Of a stretch of 64,000 nt of DNA, positions 36,519-43,981 are shown piece by piece. This DNA is from JAPPHA01 sp963662815. Lineage in GTDB: Bacteria > Pseudomonadota > Alphaproteobacteria > Rhodobacterales > Rhodobacteraceae. The DNA lies in assembly GCA_963662815.2 (NCBI GenBank), contig CAXXWA010000020.1, positions 496,001-560,000 of the forward strand. Direction: 5' to 3'. The translations under genes and the position numbers were made by a program. How positions within the stretch are numbered: the first letter of the stretch is position 1; each line of letters begins with the position of its first letter. Under the pieces are notes generated by a model. That model was not told the DNA's origin. It did no database searches and worked only from the letters and a program-made list of their open reading frames with translations.

Positions 36519-37471
36519 TCAGGGAGGCCGCGCCTTCCGGAACGCCTCGGCCGGGGTCATGTATCCGAGCGCCTTCCTCGGACGCCCGTTCAGCCGGTCC
36601 TGGACGGCCTTCACCTCCGCGTCGGTGATCTGCTGGAAGTCCGTGTCCTTGGAAAAATACCCCCGCACCAGGCCGTTCGTGTGCTCGTTCAGGCCCCGCT
36701 CCCAGGAATGGTACGGCGTGGCGAAGAAGAACCCGGCCCCGAGCGCCTTCGCCACCCAGGCGTGCCCCGCGAACTCCTTGCCGTTGTCCGCGGTGATCGT
36801 GTGGACCAGGGCGGCGAGCGGCAGCAGCATCTCGAGCAGCGCGGCACCGACCGCGGCCGCCGTCCTCCGCCCAACCCTCTGAAGAAGCGTGTATTTCGAC
36901 GCCCGGTCCACCAGCGACACCAGCGCGCCGCTGTGGCCCTTGCCGATGATCGTGTCCGCCTCCCAGTCGCCGATCCGCTCCTTCGCCTCCACGATCTCCG
37001 GGCGCTCGGAGATGTCCGTGCGGTCCGGGATGCGGCCCCGGCCCGAATGGCGTCCGCCCTTCCAGTTCGGCTTCTTCCCGCGGCGGCGCAGGAACAGGTA
37101 GAGCCGCCCGCCGGCCTTCCGGTCGGCGCGGACGTGCTGGTAGATCCATTCCCGGCCCGCCATGGGGATGCCCTCCTTGCGGAAGCGGCCGGCGATCTGC
37201 TCCGGGCTCCAGCCCTCCGCCAGCCTGTCCTCCACCGTCGTCCACCGCTCCGGCGTCATCTTCCTGGCAACGGACGACGCGCCGAGGCCTTTCCCTGCGC
37301 CTGCCTGTGGCGGTAGCCGCGCCCGCCGCCGTTGCGCCGGATCTCGCGCCAGACAGTCGTCCGGTCCCGGCCCAGCTGCCGGGCAATGGCCGGATCGGAC
37401 AGTCCGCTTTTCCTCAGCGCGTATATCTGGCATCGTTCGCCATGGGTCAGGTGGTGGTAGCCGCTCGGCAT
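36519..37471 (-). pseudogene. IS30-family transposase, frameshifted
   Basis: The N-terminal helix-turn-helix starts at ATG 37471 (MPSGYHHLTHGERCQIYALRK, in part), preceded by GGAG, and reads to GYRHRQAQGKASARR. The rest continues in another frame from SSVARKMTPERW. The DDE residues are in GDWEADTIIG, TADNGKEF and NEHTNGLVRGYF. The break lies at about 37280-37300 within GGCGCGTCGTCC, and loss of a few bases between short GCGTCG repeats would explain it. IS30 transposases are normally a single frame of 310-380 codons, so this copy is probably inactive. Confidence 0.85.
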
Positions 37472-37567
37472 GACAGTCTCCATGACAGGGACTCGCCGCC
37501 ATCTGGCCGATTTGCAACATCCTGCGTCGAAGGACGCAGGGCCACCACCTCTGGTGTTTTTCGGGGG

Positions 37568-37982
37568 GATCATAGATCGAGGTCTGAAACGGCAGCAGGC
37601 GATAGTTTCCCGATGCCGCTGGGCTCCAGACGACGACCTGTCTCGGAATCTTGGGATTTTCGGCATGCCACAGGAGCGATTGCTCAGGCGAAAGACACCA
37701 CTCTTCTCCAAACCTATCAGTACAATACCGAAGGCAGAATTCCCAAAATGAAGAATACCAATAGGTGGTGTCTCCCGGCCGATCCACAGGACGTGTCGCA
37801 ACCAGCCAGCCAGCCATGACGTCTTTCAGGAAGCCTGTGCGCTGCAAACGCTCACGATGCGTTCTGCTGAGCTCACTGCTCTTGATGACGTTGCCTACGT
37901 CCCCTTGCAATGTCCGCAACACCTCAAGGGAAGCCGCCAGTTTTTCGTTTGTAGACGCCATTTCCTTGTTATTCTTGCTCAT
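37568..37982 (-). pseudogene. Fic-domain protein, N-terminal fragment (winged-helix-like domain)
   Basis: The first 138 codons of the interrupted fic gene. The start is ATG 37982 (MSKNNKEMASTNEKLAASLE). The segment EVLRTLQGDVGNVIKSSELSRTHRERLQRTGFLKDVMAGW (quoted in pieces here: GNVIKSSELSRTHRERL, GFLKDVMAGWLVATRP) resembles the winged-helix N-terminus of AbiEi-like proteins, which often precedes a Fic domain. FGEEWCLSPEQSLLWHAEN and LPFQTSIYD follow, and the text then breaks at the inserted element. Because a DNA-binding-like domain sits at the N-terminus, self-regulation through the repeats just upstream is a reasonable guess. Confidence 0.8.
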
Positions 37983-37997
37983 TCCAAGGTCAACTGC

Positions 37998-38093
37998 ACG
38001 TCTATGGTGAAGTTCATATAAACGTGTTCCATGTTGACCACATAGACGTTTATCGTGTTGTTCATAAGCACGTCAATCGTGCTGGCGACATGT
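37998..38093. repeat. four 24-bp tandem repeats immediately upstream of fic
   Basis: Units start at 37998, 38022, 38046 and 38070 with an exact 24-base period and consensus ACGTyTATsGTGtTGttCAT (first 20 of 24). The array begins 15 bases upstream of the fic ATG and is AT-richer than its surroundings. Because the period is a multiple of three, a minus-strand open frame runs through it (37979-38218) and its stop overlaps the fic start (ATGA); its product would contain repeats such as NTINVYVV. I favour an operator/iteron array over a coding function. A fifth, poor unit may follow at about 38096. Confidence 0.7.
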
Positions 38094-38220
38094 TGACGCC
38101 CATCATCTGTGTATTTCCGATTGGAAAGGCGCATCCGCGAATCCGCCGACTTGGCCATTCTCTTCGGGTGGAGCAATTCAGCTTTCCGACAAAGTTGAAC
38201 CTGAACCGCTGCGGGCAATT

Positions 38221-38280
38221 ACACCCCCCGTGCCACTCCGAAGTGCAGCAACACCAGAGGTGGTGGCAGCCTGCGTCTTC
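38221..38280 (+). repeat. solo right-end copy of the element family inserted in fic
   Basis: ACACCAGAGGTGGTGG (38251-38266) is an exact inverted match to 37542-37557 in the insert, followed by CCTGCGTC in both. CACTCCGAAGTGCA (38234-38247) exactly matches the other end of the insert at 36223-36236. No transposase lies beside it, so it is a solo end or MITE-like relic about 240 bases upstream of the fic start. Confidence 0.6.
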
Positions 38281-38718
38281 CGGGCAGGAAATCAGGTCAA
38301 TGACGCCGACCGGAAGGACGAACCGGCCCTTGAACGCGAGAGTCACCTGCGGAAACCGGCCCCCGCTGCGGCTGATTGAACGGGTGCAGAACTGTGAGCC
38401 CTCTCGGCATCCACCCCGGCGGAACTGACGGGCGAGGCCGGTCGGCGGTCGCCGCCGGGGACGCGATCCGCAGCGACCCGCGTTCGCCGCCAGTTTCAAC
38501 GCCGTCAACGACCAGCGTTCATTCTACCTCGACGTTCCCGAGCAACTCCGGCACCGGAACGGTTCGGACGCCGACGCACTCGTGGAGCTTCCCGGTGAGA
38601 TCATGGTACCGCGACGTGTCTCGCAAAGTCACCCGGGTTCCGCCGGGAAGATCCGCGCGTCGCCCGCTGATCAACCGCTGTAGCGGGTCGGCGAGCGCCG
38701 TTGCAGAAGGCGAACCTT
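38281..38718. other. intergenic stretch with a short orphan reading-frame fragment
   Basis: Mostly unrecognisable. On the minus strand, the frame directly following the Gfo/Idh stop stays open to a TGA at 38519-38521. It includes GGTRVTLRDTSRYHDLTGKL and PVPELLGNVEVE, which read like a KOW-type small beta-barrel end of a lost gene. There is no start codon or ribosome binding site, so I treat it as a possible remnant. Confidence 0.3.
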
Positions 38719-38719
38719 G

Positions 38720-39838
38720 CTACGGCTCCGTCGCGATCCAACTGCCGGCTTCCGCCGAATCCCTGATCGCCTCGACGAGTCGCTGTATCCTCAACCCCAT
38801 CCGGAAATTGAAGGGCTCCGGCGCATCTCCGGCGATCGCGGCGGCAAAGCCCGCGATCTCGATCGCCTTCAGCTCGTTGAATCCGATCTGGTGGCCCGGC
38901 GCCACGCAGAATCGGTCGTAAGGAGGATGCGCCGGGCCTGCCTCGATTCTCCGGAACCCGGAGCGCTCTCGCCCGCGGCCGGCCTCGAAGTAAAGCAATT
39001 CGTTCAACCGTTCCTGGCTGAATGCGAGCGCCCCACCGGACCCGTAGACATCGAAGTCATGCTGCATGGTCCTGCCAGTTGCGCACCAATTGGCCTCGAC
39101 GGAGCCGGTGGCGCCGGATGCAAACCGAAGGAATGCGCGCGAGACGTCATCCACCAAGACCGGCCGAAGTTCGCCCTCGGCATCCGGACGCTCGGCAATC
39201 ACTGTCCTGCAATCCCCCATCACGGCCGCCACCGGGCCGAGCAGAAACTCCGCGGTCGCCAACGCGTGGCTTCCGAGGTCGGCGAGGACGCCGCCACCCG
39301 CGGGATCATGACGAAACGTCATGGGAGAGCGGGGGTCCGCCATGTAGTCTTCGGCGTGAACGCCGCGGTAGCTGTAGACTTCGCCAAGCTCGCCATCCCG
39401 GATCATGTCGCGCGCAAGGGCCAGCATGGGATTCGCGAGGTAGTTGAAACCGACCTGGGTCCTGACCGACGCACCGTCTGCGGCAGCCGCCATCTCCGCT
39501 GCCTCGACGGCCGTCGGCGCGAGTGGCTTTTCGCAGTAAACGTGCTTGCCGGCTGCGATCGAGGCAATCGCAATGTCCCTGTGAAGGGCGTTCGGCGCCG
39601 TGATGTCCACAACCGCGATCTCGGAGTCCTCGATCAGGTCGCGCCAGTCGCCGGTGGCGCGCGGTATACGGAACTCGCGCCCCGCGGCTTCGGCGAGTTC
39701 CAGGGTCGCATCCGCGACGATGTCCACTTCCAGCCGCACTGGGCAATCAAAGGCGCGCGCCGCTGCGGCATAGCCGAGGACGTGCGTCCGCCCCATGAAA
39801 CCCGACCCGATCAACCCGACCTTGAGCGGGGCCGGCAT
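38720..39838 (-). CDS. Gfo/Idh/MocA-family NAD(P)-dependent oxidoreductase
   Basis: A 372-residue sugar/inositol-type dehydrogenase. The Rossmann N-terminus is VGLIGSGFMGRTHVLGY, the catalytic-lysine motif is CEKPLAPT (EKP), and a substrate-domain signature GGGVLADLGSHALATAEFLLG contains the conserved Asp-x-x-x-His. The start ATG 39838 overlaps the stop of the D-hydroxyacid dehydrogenase by one base (TGATG), so it is translationally coupled. It ends the three-gene minus-strand operon, which lies back to back with the iolE-like operon. The likely substrate is a cyclic polyol or sugar (inference). Confidence 0.9.
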   Translation of the reverse strand: MPAPLKVGLIGSGFMGRTHVLGYAAAARAFDCPVRLEVDIVADATLELAEAAGREFRIPRATGDWRDLIEDSEIAVVDITAPNALHRDIAIASIAAGKHVYCEKPLAPTAVEAAEMAAAADGASVRTQVGFNYLANPMLALARDMIRDGELGEVYSYRGVHAEDYMADPRSPMTFRHDPAGGGVLADLGSHALATAEFLLGPVAAVMGDCRTVIAERPDAEGELRPVLVDDVSRAFLRFASGATGSVEANWCATGRTMQHDFDVYGSGGALAFSQERLNELLYFEAGRGRERSGFRRIEAGPAHPPYDRFCVAPGHQIGFNELKAIEIAGFAAAIAGDAPEPFNFRMGLRIQRLVEAIRDSAEAGSWIATEP

Positions 39839-40788
39839 CACTTTCTCGCAGGATTGACGACAACCGCAGGATCGAGCCTGCCGTCGAAGTGATCCAGGAC
39901 GTTCCTGACCGCCGCCATCGCCATGCGCCGCGCGCACTCGGCTGTCAGCCCGGCCGAGTGCGGCGTCACGATCACCCTCTCGTGTCCGACGAGCGGGTGA
40001 TTCCCAGGCGGCGGTTCCTGCGTCAGCACGTCGAGGCAGGCGCCTCCGACGGTTCCGTCCTCTAGCGCCGCAAGCAACGCGGCCTCGTCGATCGCGCTTC
40101 CGCGCGACGTATTCACGACAATTGCGCCTCGCTTTAGTCGCCCGAATTCCGCCTGCCCAAGGACCGGCCGGTCGGAGCCGGGCACATGTATGGAGACCAT
40201 GTCCGCAACGTCGAGCGCCTCGTCGAGATCATGCGCTGAGGTCGCGCCGTCGAAATCCGCCGGTTGGAGAAACGGGTCGTGGGCAATGACGTGCATGCCG
40301 AACGCGCCGGCCATTCGCGCAAGATGCCGGCCGATGCGGCCGTATCCGATGACAAGAAGTGTCTTGTCCCGGACTTCGCGCGGTTCGAGGTCTTCGCGGT
40401 GCGACCAGTCCCCGGCGCGCACGGCGTTCGCGCTCTTAACGAGGCGCCGCGACCCGGCGAGGATGAGCATCATCGCGTGTTCCGCAACGGTGCGGGAGTT
40501 CACGTCGCCCACGATGGCCAGCAAGACGCCGCGCTCGTCGAGGGCGGACACGTCGACCGCGTCGTAGCCTACACCGTGCCGCGACACGACTTCCAGGTTT
40601 GGCGCGGCTGCGACGATCGGACGCGTCAACGGTTGCATGCGAAGAATCAACCCGTGCGCAGCTCCGATCCTGCTCGCGTACGCGGCCGGGTCCGGGCTGG
40701 TTACGAGATCGTAGCTGACCCCCTCCGCGGCATCGAGGAGAGCAAGGCCCGCGGGATGCAGGGGGCCGGCAACAAGAACATGCCGCAT
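39838..40788 (-). CDS. D-isomer-specific 2-hydroxyacid dehydrogenase
   Basis: A 316-residue NAD-dependent dehydrogenase that reduces a 2-oxoacid to a D-2-hydroxyacid, or the reverse. Seen: SRHGVGYDAVDV (substrate loop), the NAD loop VIGYGRIGRHLARMAGAFG, the active-site arginine in NTSRGSAIDEAAL, the glutamate in LDVLTQEPP, and the catalytic histidine in VTPHSAGLT. The start overlaps the aldolase stop (TGATG). Together with the aldolase and the Gfo/Idh enzyme it suggests breakdown of a sugar acid to pyruvate or glycolate-type products, but the actual substrate is unknown. Confidence 0.92.
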   Translation of the reverse strand: MRHVLVAGPLHPAGLALLDAAEGVSYDLVTSPDPAAYASRIGAAHGLILRMQPLTRPIVAAAPNLEVVSRHGVGYDAVDVSALDERGVLLAIVGDVNSRTVAEHAMMLILAGSRRLVKSANAVRAGDWSHREDLEPREVRDKTLLVIGYGRIGRHLARMAGAFGMHVIAHDPFLQPADFDGATSAHDLDEALDVADMVSIHVPGSDRPVLGQAEFGRLKRGAIVVNTSRGSAIDEAALLAALEDGTVGGACLDVLTQEPPPGNHPLVGHERVIVTPHSAGLTAECARRMAMAAVRNVLDHFDGRLDPAVVVNPARK

Positions 40789-41603
40789 CAATATCCCCCC
40801 GTTTCCTCCTCGGGTTCGCCGACAGCCTCGCCGATCAACCGGCGCGTCCTGTTGACGGCGGACGCCGCCACGCCGGCCAGAAACCGAACGTCGCTCGAAA
40901 TGGTGACCATGTCGTAACCCCATCCTATGGCCCGGGCGGCATACTCGGGAGTTCCGCAGTGAAGCCCGGATCGCACTCCGGCGGCCTGCGAAGCACGCGC
41001 GATCTGCTTGATCGCGGCGACGATCTCTTCTTCCTCGCGATCGAATCCGGGCGCAAGGCCGCCATCGGAAAGGCCGAGCGCCAGATCGGCCGGACCGACG
41101 TACACGCCGTCAAGGCCCGGGGTGGACAGTATGTCCGCGAGGTTTTCGACGGCCGCCCGCGTCTCGATCATGGCGAAGGCCAGCACGTTCTCGTTGGCGC
41201 CCGCGGCATACCCGGGGCCCTGCGAGAAATTCGCGCGGGTCGGGCCGAAACTCCGGTTTCCCTCCGGAGGATAGCGCATCGCGTCCACGAGCCGCGCCGC
41301 CTCGTCCGCCGAGTTGATCATCGGGCAGATCACTCCAATGGCGCCGGCGTCGAGCGATTTCATGATGATTCCCGGCTCGAGCCAGGGAACGCGAACGAGC
41401 GGCGTCACGCCGCTGGCGCGCAAGGCCTGAAGCATGACCGTGGCAGCGGAGAAGTCGAGAAATCCGTGCTGCATGTCGACGGTCAGGCTGTCGAACCCCT
41501 GCCCCGCCATGATTTCGGCGGAAAACGAGTTTCCGATGGCGAGCCAGCCGTTGACCGTCGCCCGTCCGGCCGACCATCTCGATTTCAGTTTGTTCGGCTT
41601 CAT
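40788..41603 (-). CDS. HpcH/HpaI-family class II aldolase/citrate lyase
   Basis: A 271-residue metal-dependent aldolase that splits 2-keto-3-deoxy acids or similar into pyruvate and an aldehyde. The start is ATG 41603 (MKPNKLKSRWSAGRATVNGW) with AAAGGA upstream; the longer open frame is not family-like. Landmarks are DMQHGFLDFS (the usual D-x-x-H), LVRVPWLEPG, GVICPMINSADEA (metal Glu replaced by the Asn-Ser-Ala-Asp context) and VYVGPADLALGLS. It is the first gene of the minus-strand operon and shares an intergenic region with the iolE-like gene. Confidence 0.9.
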   Translation of the reverse strand: MKPNKLKSRWSAGRATVNGWLAIGNSFSAEIMAGQGFDSLTVDMQHGFLDFSAATVMLQALRASGVTPLVRVPWLEPGIIMKSLDAGAIGVICPMINSADEAARLVDAMRYPPEGNRSFGPTRANFSQGPGYAAGANENVLAFAMIETRAAVENLADILSTPGLDGVYVGPADLALGLSDGGLAPGFDREEEEIVAAIKQIARASQAAGVRSGLHCGTPEYAARAIGWGYDMVTISSDVRFLAGVAASAVNRTRRLIGEAVGEPEEETGGY

Positions 41604-41810
41604 GTTTCCTTTCCCCATCAAACTAGGTGTCGGCGCGACGGCATCGGATGCGACCCGGACGCCAATACACGCTAAACCGGACAGGGTCCAACGGGAGAAC
41701 CGCACCGCGAATTCCCGGCTGCGGCAGCAACCGTCCGGATGCGCCTGGCAGGGCGGAACGATTGGCATGGCAGGACGCGACGATCGGAAATATGCTTGCC
41801 TGACGCCGCT

Positions 41811-41864
41811 CCGGGCAGTGCCCGGAACATGCAGGTGACTGAGACGCCTCAGGGCAGTGCCCGG
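41811..41864. promoter_or_regulatory. two copies of the palindrome GGGCAGTGCCC upstream of iolE-like gene
   Basis: CCGGGCAGTGCCCGG (41811-41825) and GGGCAGTGCCC (41852-41862, followed by GG) are 39 bases apart and each lies in a wider similar context (CTCxGGGCAGTGCCCGGxAAC). The second ends about 20 bases before the iolE-like start. Paired dyads in a divergent promoter region suggest a dimeric regulator controlling one or both catabolic operons. The regulator is not in the window. Confidence 0.55.
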
Positions 41865-41881
41865 GAACGGGAGGAATGGAG

Positions 41882-42784
41882 ATGATTGCAAAACTCGGGA
41901 TCGCGCCGATTGCGTGGTCAAACGACGACCTTCCTGAGCTTGGCGGGGAGACCACGCTCGAGACGTGCCTGTCGGAAGCCCGGAAGGCGGGTTTCTCGGG
42001 CATCGAGACCGGCGGCAAGTTTCCCTCCGACGCGCGCGTGCTGGGACCCATCCTCAGGGAACATGACATTGCCCTTTGCGGCGGCTGGTATTCCGGAACG
42101 CTTCTGGACAACAGCCTCGAGGCCGAAATGGACCGCGTTGCGGAGCAGATGGATCTGTTCCGGGCCCTCGATGCACCCTGCCTCGTGTACGGCGAGACGT
42201 CAGGGACCATCCAGGGGGAACGGCATACGCCACTCTGTCGGAGGCGGCGCCTCGACTCCGACCAGATCCGGGACTACGCCCGGCGTTTGACGGCGTTCGG
42301 CGAGTGGTGCGATGACCAGGGCATGTCGATTGCATATCATCATCACATGGGCGCGCCGATCGAATCGGAAGAGGATCTCGACCTTCTCATGCGCCACTCG
42401 GGCGAGGGCCTCCCGCTCCTGTACGACCCCGGTCACATGGCATTCGCCGGCGGCGATGTCCTGCGCGTGATCGACAATCACGCGTCGAGAATCATTCACT
42501 TTCACGCCAAGGACATCCGGGCTCAGGTCACGGACTCGCTGGACAGGACGCACGAGAGCTTTCTCGACGCGGTGCTGAAGGGTGCGTTCACGGTGCCCGG
42601 CGACGGTTCGCTCGACTACGGGGCAATCGTCGGACGCCTGGCCGACAACGGCTACGAGGGCTGGTTCGTGGTCGAGGCGGAGCAGGATCCGTCCAATGCC
42701 CCGCCTTACGAATATGCCTGCATAGGACGCAGGGAACTCCGGCGCGTCCTTGCGCGAGCTGGCTACACGATAATGGAGACTTAA
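41882..42784 (+). CDS. IolE-like inosose dehydratase / sugar phosphate isomerase family
   Basis: A 300-residue TIM-barrel protein of the AP-endonuclease-2 (xylose-isomerase-like) family. The N-terminus KLGIAPIAWSNDDLPELGG and SGIETGGKFP is the classic text of myo-inosose-2 dehydratase (IolE), and the metal-site segments SIAYHHHMG, YDPGHMAFAGG and RIIHFHAKDIR follow. A GGGAGG motif favours ATG 41882 over ATG 41876, which lies too close. Other inositol genes (iolB, iolC, iolD, iolG) are not recognisable here apart from the Gfo/Idh enzyme across the promoter. So an inositol role is likely but a related ketose route is possible. Confidence 0.85.
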   Translation: MIAKLGIAPIAWSNDDLPELGGETTLETCLSEARKAGFSGIETGGKFPSDARVLGPILREHDIALCGGWYSGTLLDNSLEAEMDRVAEQMDLFRALDAPCLVYGETSGTIQGERHTPLCRRRRLDSDQIRDYARRLTAFGEWCDDQGMSIAYHHHMGAPIESEEDLDLLMRHSGEGLPLLYDPGHMAFAGGDVLRVIDNHASRIIHFHAKDIRAQVTDSLDRTHESFLDAVLKGAFTVPGDGSLDYGAIVGRLADNGYEGWFVVEAEQDPSNAPPYEYACIGRRELRRVLARAGYTIMET

Positions 42785-42785
42785 C

Positions 42786-43604
42786 ATGAACCGGTTGGAC
42801 AGGAAGATTGCCGTCGTCACCGGCGGAACGCAGGGCCTCGGGGCTGCCGTTGCGCGGCGGTTCGCGGAATCGGGCGTTGCGGGGCTTGTCATTTGCGGAC
42901 GCGACGCAGGACGCGGACAGTCGGTGGCGGACGAGATCGAGGCAAACCACGGCATACCGGTATGCTTCGTCCGGGCGGATCTCGCCAGCGTCGCCGCATG
43001 CCGCGAGCTGATCGATCGCGCCGATGCGGAATTCGGCCGCATAGACATTCTTGTGAATGCTGCCGCAATCACCGACCGCGGAAGCCTCCTGGATACTTCC
43101 GAAGACCTCTTCGACCGCATGTTCGCGGTCAATGCCAGGGCGCCGTTCTTCCTGATGCAGGGCGCCGTCAGGATCATGATTCGGGAAGCGACCGAGGGAT
43201 CCATCGTCAACATCGGCTCCGGTTCGAGCACCGGGGGTCAACCGTTCATCGCATCCTACTGCGCCTCCAAGGGCGCGCTGGCGACGCTTACCCGCAATGC
43301 CGCGTTTGCCCTTCTCAGGAACCGGATACGCGTCAACCAGCTCGATATCGGCTGGATGGCATCTGACGGCGAGGACCGCATTCAGCGCCAGTACCACGGC
43401 GCCGGCGATGGCTGGAAAGAGAAGGCCGGCGCGGAACGGCCTTTCGGCAGGCTTCTGGAACCGGCAGAAGTCGCCCGTGCCGTGAGCTTCCTCGCGTCGG
43501 ATGACTCCGGCATGATGACAGGTGCAGTCGTTCACTTCGATCAGTCCGTCCCGGGCGGGTTTTCCGCGAATCCCCCGGCGCCGCCGGACGCAATGACTGC
43601 ATAG
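42786..43604 (+). CDS. short-chain dehydrogenase/reductase (SDR)
   Basis: A 272-residue classical SDR. The cofactor loop is TGGTQGLGAAVARRF, with NAAAIT in the central strand. The catalytic tetrad is visible as Ser in GSGSSTGG, Tyr and Lys in YCASKGAL, and Asn in the helix VNARAPF. It begins only one base after the iolE-like gene stop, so it is in the same operon. It probably oxidises or reduces a polyol/sugar intermediate of the same pathway; no substrate can be assigned. Confidence 0.9.
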   Translation: MNRLDRKIAVVTGGTQGLGAAVARRFAESGVAGLVICGRDAGRGQSVADEIEANHGIPVCFVRADLASVAACRELIDRADAEFGRIDILVNAAAITDRGSLLDTSEDLFDRMFAVNARAPFFLMQGAVRIMIREATEGSIVNIGSGSSTGGQPFIASYCASKGALATLTRNAAFALLRNRIRVNQLDIGWMASDGEDRIQRQYHGAGDGWKEKAGAERPFGRLLEPAEVARAVSFLASDDSGMMTGAVVHFDQSVPGGFSANPPAPPDAMTA

Positions 43605-43981
43605 TACGCAAGGAGGGAACAGAGTCGGCGACGGATGCGCCATGAACTGCCCGGCGGCACGGAGATCGTTCGCCCGACCCGCTCGGAAAGGGTTGCTTCG
43701 CGCCGGTACGGCTGCGGGCGAGCCTCCGGTTCTCATGCGATCTTGTCACGGACCGGCACCGCAAACGGATCGGTCCGGTCACGCGGGCGACTCCATGACC
43801 GGAAGGGAAACCCTCCGGTCGGACATGATTGCTCCGCGGCCGCAGCGCGCATCTGCGCAGCGGTCCTTCGCGGCGCGACCGGACTCGGAAAGTCCGTGCG
43901 CAAGCCTGTCTAGGGCCGGAGAATCCCTACGGATTTCCGCCGGGCCGGCGCAGCCAAAATGAAAGGGGAGCATGAAATGTC
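43605..43981. other. intergenic stretch before the DadA-like gene
   Basis: No credible gene. The ribosome binding site GGGGAG lies just before 43982. A promoter for the DadA-TRAP genes is expected here but no clear box was seen. Confidence 0.4.

Larger units (their letters stand above)
36215..37567 (-). mobile_element. IS30-type insertion (1353 bp) inside fic, flanked by GATC
   Basis: The insert is bounded by GATC at 36211-36214 and 37568-37571, and excision of one copy restores the fic reading frame exactly. Its ends are imperfectly related: the left begins CCCACTTCCACTCCGAAGTGC and the right (complement) CCCCCGAAAAACACCAGAGG. Both types of end occur again as solo copies at 29138-29310 (left type) and 38221-38280 (right type). 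A CCTGCGTC/GACGCAGG hairpin lies at 37521-37540 near the right end. The transposase inside is frameshifted. The left 150 bp resemble the end of a DUF4338-carrying element, so the insert may be a nested composite rather than a simple IS30. Confidence 0.75.

Noticed and set aside
37998..38093. CRISPR array
   Set aside because: The four 24-bp units are directly adjacent with no spacers, and there are no cas genes.
37979..38218. 79-codon frame overlapping the fic start, considered as an antitoxin
   Set aside because: Its C-terminal half is just the 24-bp repeat translated, it lacks a ribosome binding site, and class II Fic proteins carry their inhibitory helix internally. Kept only as an alternative reading of the repeat.
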